Shown here: one piece after another, positions 24,005 through 30,387 of the stretch | How positions within the stretch are numbered: the first letter of the stretch is position 1 | Layout: each line of letters opens with the position of its first letter | From: CAYRIY01 sp964424335 | GTDB taxonomy: Bacteria > Bacillota > Limnochordia > DTU080 > RSA5 | NCBI GenBank assembly: GCA_964424335.1 | Contig: CAYRIY010000035.1 | Coordinates: 1-30,387 of the forward strand | DNA length: 30,387 nucleotides | Direction: 5' to 3' | Made by a program: the position numbers and the translations under genes | Notes under the pieces: generated by a model | Told to the model about the DNA's origin: nothing | The model's input: the letters and a program-made list of their open reading frames with translations, nothing else | Databases searched by the model: none

Positions 24005-24844
24005 GAGGCCGGCTTCGTTCCAAACCTTGTTTAGGGCCTCAGCCGTCGCCTTGACGGCGTCGTCGGGAGCGAGGCTGCGCAACCACGCGTTGAAGGGCTC
24101 GACCGTGACCGGCGCTTGGCACCCGTTTTCAGCGAGCGTTTGCAGCACGGGCACGATGTCGATGACGCCCGTCTCGCCGGGCAGGCAGCGCACGCTGTCC
24201 ACTTGATCCGCAACGGGAATGTTGGCGGGGGCGTCGTTGACGTGAACGTAGACGACTTGCCGATCGGAAAGCTTTTTCACCTGCTCGAGCGTGCCCTCGG
24301 ACGTGTACCAGTGCCAGACGTCGAAAAGGAGGCCGCACGAGCGCTCGTTGATGGCGGCGCACAGCTCGAGGCACGTGTCGACGTCAAAGAGGAAGCTGTA
24401 CCGCTTGCCCCTGCGGAACATCTGCGGGCCCAAAAACTCGAGGCCAAACCTAAAGCCGTAGTCCTCCAATACTTGCGCCACGGGCTTTAGCCGCTTGACG
24501 TGGAACGCGAAGTTCTCAAGGTACGTCCTTTCGTCGGACGCGGCCATGAGGTAGGTGGTTACACGACTTGCGCCGACCCGCCGTCCGAGTTCGAGGAGGC
24601 GAGGCGCGTTTTGGAGGCTCTCTTTCCAGTCCTCTTCGCTGCCCAGCCACTTGCCGGAGAAGCCGTAACCGCCGACTTTCAGACCGTGTTGATCGAGGAG
24701 CTCGAGCACTCGGGTCACGCCCAGTCGCTCGACATCTCCGGGACCGATGTCAACGCCGCGAAAACCGTACTTCTGCGCCAAACTGCATGCCTCTTCAAAC
24801 GACGCCTTGACGCCGATGGCGCCCACATTCAAGTTTTGAAACAA
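23993..24844 (-). CDS. Sugar phosphate isomerase/epimerase (TIM barrel)
   Basis: Xylose-isomerase-like TIM-barrel protein, 283 residues. Putative metal ligands occur in family order: Glu136 (FGLEFLG), Asp175 (LLFDVWHW), His201 (YVHVNDA) and Glu249 (VTVEPF). The DVWHWY and PGETGVID segments are common in inosose-dehydratase and IolE/IolI-like relatives. I place the start at TTG 24844 because GGAGGG lies seven bases upstream and the protein then begins MFQNLNVGAIGVK as family members do; ATG codons at 24886 and 24880 lack a good ribosome-binding site. It is transcribed alone, divergently from the PHP phosphatase. Its last codons lie in the 19-bp tandem repeat. Substrate unknown, probably a free sugar or keto-polyol. 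Confidence 0.87.
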   Translation of the reverse strand: MFQNLNVGAIGVKASFEEACSLAQKYGFRGVDIGPGDVERLGVTRVLELLDQHGLKVGGYGFSGKWLGSEEDWKESLQNAPRLLELGRRVGASRVTTYLMAASDERTYLENFAFHVKRLKPVAQVLEDYGFRFGLEFLGPQMFRRGKRYSFLFDVDTCLELCAAINERSCGLLFDVWHWYTSEGTLEQVKKLSDRQVVYVHVNDAPANIPVADQVDSVRCLPGETGVIDIVPVLQTLAENGCQAPVTVEPFNAWLRSLAPDDAVKATAEALNKVWNEAGLGKE

Positions 24845-24944
24845 CGCCGAACCCTCCACGAGTCCTCTGGATTTGGTCATGTGCATTGGACATCGCTTTG
24901 CACTCGAGTTTCGTTATGAGGAAAACTTCCACGCCGGATTCGAA

Positions 24945-24959
24945 AACCTTCTACAGGTT
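24945..24959. promoter_or_regulatory. Small dyad in the divergent promoter region
   Basis: AACCT-TCTAC-AGGTT is a five-base inverted repeat with a five-base spacer, lying between the divergent isomerase and PHP genes. It could be an operator for both; only its position and symmetry support this. Confidence 0.2.
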
Positions 24960-25049
24960 GGAGCAGGTCGTTCCTTGAACCTATACGGGAGCTGAATAGG
25001 AGCTCATCGGTTTTCGTCTTGCGGCATCAAGCTTTAGGAGGCAATCGAC

Positions 25050-25859
25050 GTGTACGACTACCACACGCACAACCGGCGCTGCGGCCACGCCGAGGGCGTC
25101 TTGGAAGAGTACGTCCAGTCTGCGATCCAAAAGGGCCTGAGGCACATCGGACTCTCGGACCACAGCCCCATCTATCACCTGGGGGACGATCCCCACCCGC
25201 GCCCGGGGATCGCCATGCACCGGGACGAACTCACCAACTACCTCGACGAGTGCGTCGAGATCAAGAGGGCGTATCGAGGCAAGATCGACGTCCGCGTGGG
25301 CATCGAATCCGACTACGTGTCGGGATGGGACGATCACTACCGAGCGCTTTGGGAGGACGATCGCCTCGACTACGTGATCGGGTCGGTGCACTGGATTGGA
25401 GATTGGCAAATCTTTAAGCCGGAGTTGCCCGAGGGCCACACCGTCGAGACGATTTTTAGCGCGTACCTCGATTCGATCAAAGGGGCGGCCCAAAGCGGGA
25501 TCTATGACATCATGGGCCACATCGACGCCATAAAAGTGCGCGGTTACATACCCGATGGCGACATCGTCGCCGCATACAAAGAGACCCTCGAGGCCATCGC
25601 TGCATCCGGCGTCGCGATCGAGCTGAACACCTCGGGCTGGCGAAAGTCGTGCGCCGACCAGTTTCCGTCTCGAGCGATCTTGGAGAGCGCACGAACGATG
25701 GGAATCCCAGTCTGCCTCGGATCCGACGCCCACGCTCCGAACCTTGTGGGGGCAGGGTTTGCTGAAGCGCTGGACGTGCTCCGCGAGGTAGGTTACACGC
25801 AGATTGCAACGTTTGAGCGCCGGGAAATGCGCCTCATCCCGCTCTCCGAAGTCGCTTGA
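25050..25859 (+). CDS. PHP-domain phosphatase, histidinol-phosphatase (HisJ/HisK)-like
   Basis: PHP-family metal-dependent phosphoesterase of 269 residues, matching the normal length of HisJ-type histidinol phosphatase. Metal-binding motifs are complete: YHTHNRRCGHAEG (residues 4-16), LSDHSP, GIESDY, GSVHW, GHIDA and LGSDAHAP. GTG start with TTAGGAGG seven bases upstream. In histidine synthesis it dephosphorylates histidinol phosphate, but no other his gene is in the window, and it sits among sugar isomerases. It may therefore act on a sugar phosphate or on histidinol phosphate as an isolated gene; the sequence alone favours HisJ. It converges on the next isomerase with a large stem-loop between. 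Confidence 0.85.
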   Translation: MYDYHTHNRRCGHAEGVLEEYVQSAIQKGLRHIGLSDHSPIYHLGDDPHPRPGIAMHRDELTNYLDECVEIKRAYRGKIDVRVGIESDYVSGWDDHYRALWEDDRLDYVIGSVHWIGDWQIFKPELPEGHTVETIFSAYLDSIKGAAQSGIYDIMGHIDAIKVRGYIPDGDIVAAYKETLEAIAASGVAIELNTSGWRKSCADQFPSRAILESARTMGIPVCLGSDAHAPNLVGAGFAEALDVLREVGYTQIATFERREMRLIPLSEVA

Positions 25860-25871
25860 GCAATGGGTGAG

Positions 25872-25929
25872 CGGCAAGGCTTTGCTCCGGCGCGCCCGGC
25901 GGCATCCGGTCGCGGGCGCTGCCTTGCCG
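25872..25929. terminator. Large stem-loop between convergent genes
   Basis: A nine-bp outer stem (CGGCAAGGC 25872-25880 with GCCTTGCCG 25921-25929) encloses an inner seven-bp stem (GCGCCCG 25892-25898 with CGGGCGC 25913-25919). It lies in the 101-base gap after the PHP gene and before the 3' end of the minus-strand isomerase, as expected of a two-way transcription barrier. No T run follows. Confidence 0.5.
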
Positions 25930-25960
25930 TGAAGTCGAAAGCGGTCCAAGATCCCTAGGG

Positions 25961-26752
25961 TTAGTTTCCCCAGTGCTCTTTCAAAAAGGCAAAGTCTCGA
26001 AGCGCTGCCTGGAAGAGGTCCTCCATGTTCTCGTCGGGAGCGCTCGTCCCTTCGGTGAACTCGAGCGTGAACGTTCCGCTAAATCCATGGTCGCGCATGA
26101 CCTTGAGCGCGTCTTTGGCGTCTTGCGGCCGTCGATCGAGGCAGATCCGCCGTCCCTTTGGGTGGTCGGGGTCGATCATCTGCACGTGGACGTGCGTGAT
26201 CCTTGGGCCAAGAAGGCGAAACCACTCTGCGAGCGGCGCAATGGGGTTGTAAAATCCGTGGACGATCACTTGATACCTGCTTGGGTCGAAGGGGGCTAAA
26301 AATGCCGCTGCTTGCTCGGGCTTTTCTAAGACCGTGTTGGGGTGGCACTCGCAAAGTAGGCGCACCCCTTCAGGGACCGTCTTTTCCCACGCCACGAGCG
26401 CCTTTCGGTACGTGTCCATCGCGTTGGGGTCGGGTCCCAGGTTGTATTTGATGCCCTGTGACTTTAAGCGGGCAGCGAACTCGGCAGCAGAAGCCCTCGC
26501 TTGGGCGCCATTTTCGTCGAATGAGGCGTACGAGTTAAAGATCGTGATCGGCAACGAAGAGGCTTCCAGCGCTTTTTGCTCCTCGGGAGAGGCGAGCGTC
26601 GCATGGTACTCCCAAAGCTCGACGCCGTCAAACCCGGCTTCGGTAAACCGCTCGATCCATTCGCTCACGCGGTACGTTGGGGTTTTGGGGTTTTTCCACC
26701 TATTCCGTTCAAGCAGGATCGATCCGATGAGGATGCCGTGGTTGGCGTTCAT
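25961..26752 (-). CDS. TIM-barrel sugar isomerase/epimerase-like protein with altered metal site
   Basis: 263-residue protein of the xylose-isomerase-like family. Candidate metal ligands are Glu in LLCECHPNT, His in QVIVHGFYN, His in THVHVQM and Glu in FTLEFTEG; the second position is His, where the two other isomerases of this window have Asp. ATG 26752 has AAGGGAG eight bases upstream; the frame opens at 26956, but the extra 68 residues are low-quality Arg/Gly-rich sequence. It is transcribed alone towards the PHP gene. Probable cytoplasmic enzyme of sugar conversion; no specific substrate can be given. Confidence 0.85.
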   Translation of the reverse strand: MNANHGILIGSILLERNRWKNPKTPTYRVSEWIERFTEAGFDGVELWEYHATLASPEEQKALEASSLPITIFNSYASFDENGAQARASAAEFAARLKSQGIKYNLGPDPNAMDTYRKALVAWEKTVPEGVRLLCECHPNTVLEKPEQAAAFLAPFDPSRYQVIVHGFYNPIAPLAEWFRLLGPRITHVHVQMIDPDHPKGRRICLDRRPQDAKDALKVMRDHGFSGTFTLEFTEGTSAPDENMEDLFQAALRDFAFLKEHWGN

Positions 26753-26781
26753 AGGAGATGCTCCCTTCGTGCTGTATCTTC

Positions 26782-26837
26782 GATTGGCGGCGGGCCCATC
26801 GTGAGGCCGAGCGCACGCTTTGTGGACGCTGCCAATC
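26782..26837. other. Imperfect inverted repeat upstream of isomerase and dehydrogenase genes
   Basis: GATTGGCGGC (26782-26791) is matched by GCTGCCAATC (26828-26837) with one wobble pair. It lies in the 284-base divergent region between the isomerase (minus) and the first zinc dehydrogenase (plus). Otherwise I see nothing definite in this region. Confidence 0.25.
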
Positions 26838-27036
26838 CTTCCAATTGAACGTCGGCCCCCCTGATCCTCTTCCGCCCTGATTCCATGCACGGGATCGGCG
26901 TGCGCTGGATCGCTCTTCCCGGCTCCGACGGAGATGTGCTGGGGCCCTGGCCTCATCCACGTGTTTCCTTAGCGCGCCCAAGAGGAATGGCTCGGTGCGA
27001 TCAGAAAATACCCATGTTGAGCTTGTTTAGGATCTT

Positions 27037-28128
27037 ATGGAAGGACGCTTGGGGCCTTTGATGCAGTCGGCTTGGCTTACGGGTCTGGAACGAATCGAAC
27101 TGCGGGAGTCGCCTAAGCCTGTCCCCGGTCCCGACGATGTCGTCGTTCGGGTCGAGGTGGCGGTCACGTGCGGCACCGACCTTAAGGCATACCTGCGGGG
27201 GCACCGTTTGATTCCCATGCCGGGGCCCTTTGGCCATGAGTACGCTGGTGTTGTGGAGTCGGTCGGACGCAACGTGCGGAAGTTCGCGCCAGGCGACGAG
27301 GTGATGGGCGTCCACTCGGCGCCGTGCGGCGCGTGCTATTGGTGCGGCCGAGATCAGGGGAACTTGTGTCCGCACATCATGGACACCAAAGTGCTGGGCA
27401 CGTACGCACAGTACGTGTTGATCCCGGGGCACATCGCATCCGTCAACCTCTTTCCCAAGCCGAAGAACCTTTCGTTTGCCGAAGCGGCGCTCCTAGAGCC
27501 GCTTGCCTGCGTCGTCCACGGTTTGCGGTCGCTCGAGGTGCGCCCCGACGACACGGCGCTGATCGTGGGACCAGGGGCGATTGGCCTCTTGCACCTTGCA
27601 GTATTGAAAGCCCGCGGGGTCCAGAACGTGATCGTCGCGGGCCGGCGAGGTTTTCGCCTCGAACGAGCAAGACAGATGGGGGCGTCGATTGCGGTCGATG
27701 TCAATGCGGATTCCCTGCCCAAGGTCGTGATGGAGGCGACGGAAGGGCGGGGCGCCGACGTCGTGATCGAGTCGACCGGACGCAAGGAGGTTTGGGAGGA
27801 GGCGCCGGACCTCGTGCGGCGAGGCGGTCACGTCGTGCTCTTTGGCGGCTTGCCTGGAGGCACCGAAGTGCGATTTCGCTCGGATCGGCTCCACTACGAC
27901 GAAATCACCCTGCACAGCCCCTTTCACTTTACGCCGACGGATGTGGCCGACGCTCGCGACCTCTTGATCGCAGGGCTTCCCGGTGCATCACTCCTTATTA
28001 CCGACGTTTTCTGTCTCAAAGACACGCCGCGGGCCTTTGAATACCTCCAGACGGGCGATTGCCTCAAATGTGCCATTCTTCCGTGGGCGGCGACGGAGGA
28101 GGAAGCGAGGCGGTCCGTCGCCTCGTAG
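27037..28128 (+). CDS. Zinc-dependent alcohol/polyol dehydrogenase (MDR family), first of a pair
   Basis: Medium-chain dehydrogenase of 363 residues with catalytic zinc ligands Cys45 (TCGTD), His67-Glu68 (FGHEYAG) and the four-cysteine structural zinc lobe Cys97, Cys100, Cys103, Cys111. The Rossmann motif is GPGAIGLLHLAVLKA. These features fit sorbitol/L-threonine/arabitol-type dehydrogenases, which oxidise polyols or sugars with NAD(P). ATG 27037 has AGGA four bases upstream; ATG 27061 gives a more typical start (MQSAWLTGLERIELRE) but a weaker ribosome-binding site. The next gene, 108 bases on, is a second MDR. Probably oxidises a sugar or sugar alcohol of the same pathway; substrate unknown. 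Confidence 0.9.
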   Translation: MEGRLGPLMQSAWLTGLERIELRESPKPVPGPDDVVVRVEVAVTCGTDLKAYLRGHRLIPMPGPFGHEYAGVVESVGRNVRKFAPGDEVMGVHSAPCGACYWCGRDQGNLCPHIMDTKVLGTYAQYVLIPGHIASVNLFPKPKNLSFAEAALLEPLACVVHGLRSLEVRPDDTALIVGPGAIGLLHLAVLKARGVQNVIVAGRRGFRLERARQMGASIAVDVNADSLPKVVMEATEGRGADVVIESTGRKEVWEEAPDLVRRGGHVVLFGGLPGGTEVRFRSDRLHYDEITLHSPFHFTPTDVADARDLLIAGLPGASLLITDVFCLKDTPRAFEYLQTGDCLKCAILPWAATEEEARRSVAS

Positions 28129-28192
28129 GAGCGTGCTGTAAACTGTCTTTGCGACTGATCAGGGCTTCGGGCACGCACCGAGCGGTTGGAGC

Positions 28193-28212
28193 GGGCGGTC
28201 CAAAGGCCGCCC
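28193..28212. other. Hairpin between the two dehydrogenase genes
   Basis: GGGCGG (28193-28198) pairs with CCGCCC (28207-28212), extended by two inner pairs (one G-T) around a CAAA loop. It ends 24 bases before the GTG of the second dehydrogenase, in the 108-base gap. It may modulate expression of the downstream gene. Confidence 0.3.
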
Positions 28213-28236
28213 ACGAAAAAAGGGTGAAGTTTAGAC

Positions 28237-29256
28237 GTGAGAGCGGCAGTCTTTTACGATGTAGACGACATTCGCATCGAGGAAATTGCGGATCCTGTCT
28301 GCGGTCCCGAAGACATCGTGGTCGAGACGAGGGCGTGCGGCATCTGCACCGGCGAGCTCATGGACTGGTACATGCGGCAAAAGGCGCCGTTCGTCTTTGG
28401 CCATGAACCGGCGGGCGTCGTGGTCGAGGTGGGCTCCTCCGTGAAGGAGTGGAGCGTGGGCGATCGTGTCTTCGTCCACCATCACGCGCCTTGCTTTGCC
28501 TGCCGGCATTGCCGGCGCGGCGCGTATGTGCAATGTGATACGTGGAAATCGTCGCGCCTCGAGCCGGGGGGCATGGCCGAGCGGTTTCGGGTGGCTGCCG
28601 TCAACCAGCGGGATACCTTGCGCCTTCCTGAGAACGTGAGCTGGGAAGGTGGCGTCTTGGTCGAGCCTTTGGCCTGCGCCGTGCAGGCGCTCAGTCGAGC
28701 CCGCGTGCAGCCCGGCGATACGGTGCTCGTCATCGGCCTCGGATTCATGGGCCAACTCCTCGCCAAGGCGGCATGGCCGTTTGGCGCAGGCCGCGTCATT
28801 GCGGCGGATTTCGTGCAGGCGCGCCGGGCCATGGCGGAGCGACTTGGGGTGAGTGTAGCCGTCGATCCAGGCGCAGCGCCCATCGCCGAGCAGGTGCGAG
28901 CGCTCAATCAAGGCGCTCTGGCGGATGTCGTCATCGTAGGGCCGCCCGTCCTGCGCGCCATCGAAGACGGGCTCTCTTGTGCGGGCAACGGGGGAACGGT
29001 CGTCTTATTCAGCCCGACGCCGCCCGGCGAGACGCTCGCCGTTCCCGTGAACGACATTTACTTTCGAGATATCTCCATCATCCCGAGCTACTCGTGCGGT
29101 CCTACGGATACCCGGCGGGCGCTCGCCCTGATCAGCGGCGGGGCACTGGTTGCAGAAGAGTTCATCACGCACCGATATTCGTTTGAACAGACGGCGGATG
29201 CGTATGCCGCCATGCGGGGCGGGGGAGACGTTCTCAAGGCGGTGATTCACTTTTGA
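28237..29256 (+). CDS. Zinc-dependent alcohol/polyol dehydrogenase (MDR family), second of a pair
   Basis: Medium-chain dehydrogenase of 339 residues. Catalytic zinc: Cys37 (ACGICTGE; Cys34 is also near), His56-Glu57 (FGHEPAG). Structural zinc: Cys86, Cys89, Cys92 and Cys100 (CFACRHC...C). Cofactor motif: GLGFMGQLLAKAAWPFGAG. The usual GICGSD active-site motif reads GICTGE. GTG start with AAAAAAGGGTG upstream. It follows another MDR and its stop overlaps an in-frame TTG of the cupin gene. Paired MDRs suggest two successive or alternative oxidations of polyols or sugars. It is diverged from the first MDR, so they are not a recent duplication. Confidence 0.9.
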   Translation: MRAAVFYDVDDIRIEEIADPVCGPEDIVVETRACGICTGELMDWYMRQKAPFVFGHEPAGVVVEVGSSVKEWSVGDRVFVHHHAPCFACRHCRRGAYVQCDTWKSSRLEPGGMAERFRVAAVNQRDTLRLPENVSWEGGVLVEPLACAVQALSRARVQPGDTVLVIGLGFMGQLLAKAAWPFGAGRVIAADFVQARRAMAERLGVSVAVDPGAAPIAEQVRALNQGALADVVIVGPPVLRAIEDGLSCAGNGGTVVLFSPTPPGETLAVPVNDIYFRDISIIPSYSCGPTDTRRALALISGGALVAEEFITHRYSFEQTADAYAAMRGGGDVLKAVIHF

Positions 29257-29288
29257 GCGAAGAGCGATCCAAGAGGGAGAATGAAGCT

Positions 29289-29801
29289 GTGCAAAGTCAA
29301 GCGGAGACGCCTGAGTCTTACCCGCCGAGGCCATCGGAGCTCTACTCGTTTCGGGACGACTTTACCTGGGACGGAATTGAGGTGCGCCGGTACAAGCCGC
29401 AAGAGGGCGGCTGGGACGGCATCGTCCGGCAAGTGATCACCGGTTGGGGGCACGAGACGTCCTTTCACGTCCGCTACTTTGAAATCGCACCGGGCGGTTA
29501 CTCGAGCCTTGAAAAGCATGGGCATGCCCACGTCGTCATCACGATCCGGGGCCAAGCCGACGTGATCGTCGGCGACCGGCGGGTCCGTGTGAAACCCTTT
29601 GACGTGCTGTACTTGAAGCCCTGGGAGCCCCATCAACTTGTCAATACGTCCGACGAGCCGTATGGATTCATCTGCGTGGTGGACGGCGAGCGGGATCGGC
29701 CGCAAGACGTCGATCCGGAGGAACTCGAGCGCCTTACGACCAACCCCGACACGGCCGCCATCGTCAAAGTCGACGCGCCCTCACTCGAACGCAGGGAGTA
29801 G
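29289..29801 (+). CDS. Cupin-domain protein
   Basis: Small single-domain cupin, about 170 residues. Motif 1 is recognisable as SSLEKHGHAHVVITIRG (the usual glutamate is replaced), motif 2 as KPFDVLYLKPWEPHQLVN, so a metal centre with the His residues KHGHAH and PHQ is plausible. Such cupins act as sugar-binding or isomerising proteins, or as regulators. GTG 29289 with AGAGGGAG nine bases upstream is chosen; TTG 29253, overlapping the stop of the preceding dehydrogenase, is an alternative adding 12 residues. It is the end of the transcript, with a strong terminator at 29880. The first ~20 residues are polar and disordered-looking. Function not known. Confidence 0.87.
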   Translation: MQSQAETPESYPPRPSELYSFRDDFTWDGIEVRRYKPQEGGWDGIVRQVITGWGHETSFHVRYFEIAPGGYSSLEKHGHAHVVITIRGQADVIVGDRRVRVKPFDVLYLKPWEPHQLVNTSDEPYGFICVVDGERDRPQDVDPEELERLTTNPDTAAIVKVDAPSLERRE

Positions 29802-29879
29802 AGCAGGGTTTCCATTCTCATCCCGGTTCCACTCCCACTCTCATCCCGATTGTGATTCCGATTTCCGATTCTCATTTCC

Positions 29880-29920
29880 GCGTTGCCGCGGCCGCAGCGG
29901 GCCACGGCAACGCTATTTTT
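29880..29920 (+). terminator. Rho-independent terminator after the cupin gene
   Basis: GCGTTGCCG (29880-29888) pairs with CGGCAACGC (29905-29913); after one mismatch the stem continues with GGCC/GGCC (29890-29893 and 29900-29903) and a six-base loop. TATTTTT follows (29914-29920). It ends the dehydrogenase-cupin transcript. Confidence 0.88.
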
Positions 29921-30330
29921 CATCGCCATTTTCCATAATAATTTTCCATCGCCATTTTGCGTCGGTCGCCGAAGTCTCCCGATCGATCTTGAGTCTTTAT
30001 CGAGGACTCGGGTTTTACCACATCCGGATGCATCTCGGATTTGATCCATTTGGCCATCGGTTTTCCGAGAAGTGCTCTCAAAGCGCGACGCTTGTCCCAA
30101 AGCATTGCTATTTGGAAAGAGCGATGCGCTTTAGCAGGCAATTGCTATTCGGTGAGGCGTCTGGCGGAGGCGGATCTCTCGATTCACCTAATTACCGGGC
30201 ACTTTTCGGATTGACCCTCTCTCGATCGCGTGCAGATTGAAGCTATGACACAAAAGCGAGCGATCTACCCGGGACCTGCGACGTGCGGGTTTGCCTGTCG
30301 TCCCCCGAGTTCATTGCAGAATATGTGCAG

Positions 30331-30387
30331 CGGACGTAATGCCGATTACACTCTTACGGCGTAACATTGTAATTGCGATTACGTCCG
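30331..30387. promoter_or_regulatory. Operator-like cluster of GTAAT-N4-ATTAC dyads
   Basis: Two copies of the dyad GTAAT-N4-ATTAC lie at 30336-30349 and 30369-30382, 33 bases apart. Between them TTACG-G-CGTAA (30354-30364) uses the same half-sites. The two outer dyads are themselves arms of a larger imperfect inverted repeat (30331-30350 and 30368-30387) ending in CGGACGTAAT and ATTACGTCCG. This resembles stacked binding sites for one dimeric regulator at the head of a gene beyond the window. Confidence 0.5.

Larger units (their letters stand above)
29802..30387. other. Non-coding tail (586 bp): terminator, simple repeats, operator-like dyads
   Basis: No credible long gene. It contains the terminator at 29880-29920, a pyrimidine-biased stretch with repeated TCTCATCCCG (about 29816 and 29839), the direct repeat CATCGCCATTTT at 29921 and 29947 (26 bases apart) and, at the end, the dyads at 30331-30387. 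A 39-codon frame (30245-30364) exists but lacks a good ribosome-binding site. Confidence 0.5.

Noticed and set aside
30245..30364. A 39-codon open frame starting MTQKRAIYPGP with three Cys residues
   Set aside because: Its stop codon falls inside the operator-like inverted repeat, the ribosome-binding site is weak, and it is too short to recognise as any family. It may still be real.

Overview
The window carries 24 protein-coding genes and no RNA genes or insertion sequences that I can see. It looks like bacterial, GC-rich DNA with strong Shine-Dalgarno sites. By my start choices about half the genes begin with GTG or TTG. The four sugar-binding proteins have plain cleavable signal peptides (Ala-x-Ala type) without a lipobox, which suggests a bacterium with a periplasm rather than a typical Gram-positive. 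I cannot name the genus.

Layout, left to right: (A) 193-2210, plus strand: an RpiR/MurR sugar-phosphate-sensing regulator and an aldo/keto reductase. (B) 7681-2249, minus strand operon: a large cytoplasmic glycoside hydrolase resembling the GH101/GH129 (alpha-GalNAc) group, a TIM-barrel sugar isomerase/epimerase and two short-chain dehydrogenases. (C) 8039-13299, plus strand: a sugar-binding protein, an exported sialidase, a second sugar-binding protein and N-acetylneuraminate lyase (nanA). (D) 16536-13323, minus strand: a third sugar-binding protein, a second sialidase without signal peptide, and a glycerophosphodiester phosphodiesterase. (E) 16989-23887, plus strand: a fourth sugar-binding protein, then an EamA transporter, a GH95 alpha-L-fucosidase, an M42 aminopeptidase and an M24 Xaa-Pro peptidase. 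(F) 23993-29801: two more TIM-barrel isomerases, a PHP-family phosphatase, two zinc-dependent dehydrogenases and a cupin. The last 586 bases hold a strong terminator and, at the very end, a cluster of dyads that looks like an operator.

Taken together the genes describe catabolism of sialylated and fucosylated host-type glycans: sialidases plus sialic acid lyase, an alpha-fucosidase, a possible alpha-GalNAcase, and dehydrogenases and isomerases for the released sugars. All the hydrolases except one sialidase lack signal peptides, and two cytoplasmic peptidases (one for proline-containing peptides) follow the fucosidase gene. My main inference is that the cell imports sialylated O-glycans or O-glycopeptides whole and dismantles sugar and peptide inside the cell. 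Four binding-protein genes are present but no ABC permease or ATPase gene, so the transport channel must be encoded elsewhere.

Regulatory highlights: a cluster of seven TGCTCG/CGAGCA hexamers in the divergent promoter region at 7682-8038; a shared 13-mer located at the same distance ahead of two binding-protein genes; a precise 19-bp tandem repeat at 23910-24004; and tandem GTAAT-N4-ATTAC dyads at 30336-30382.
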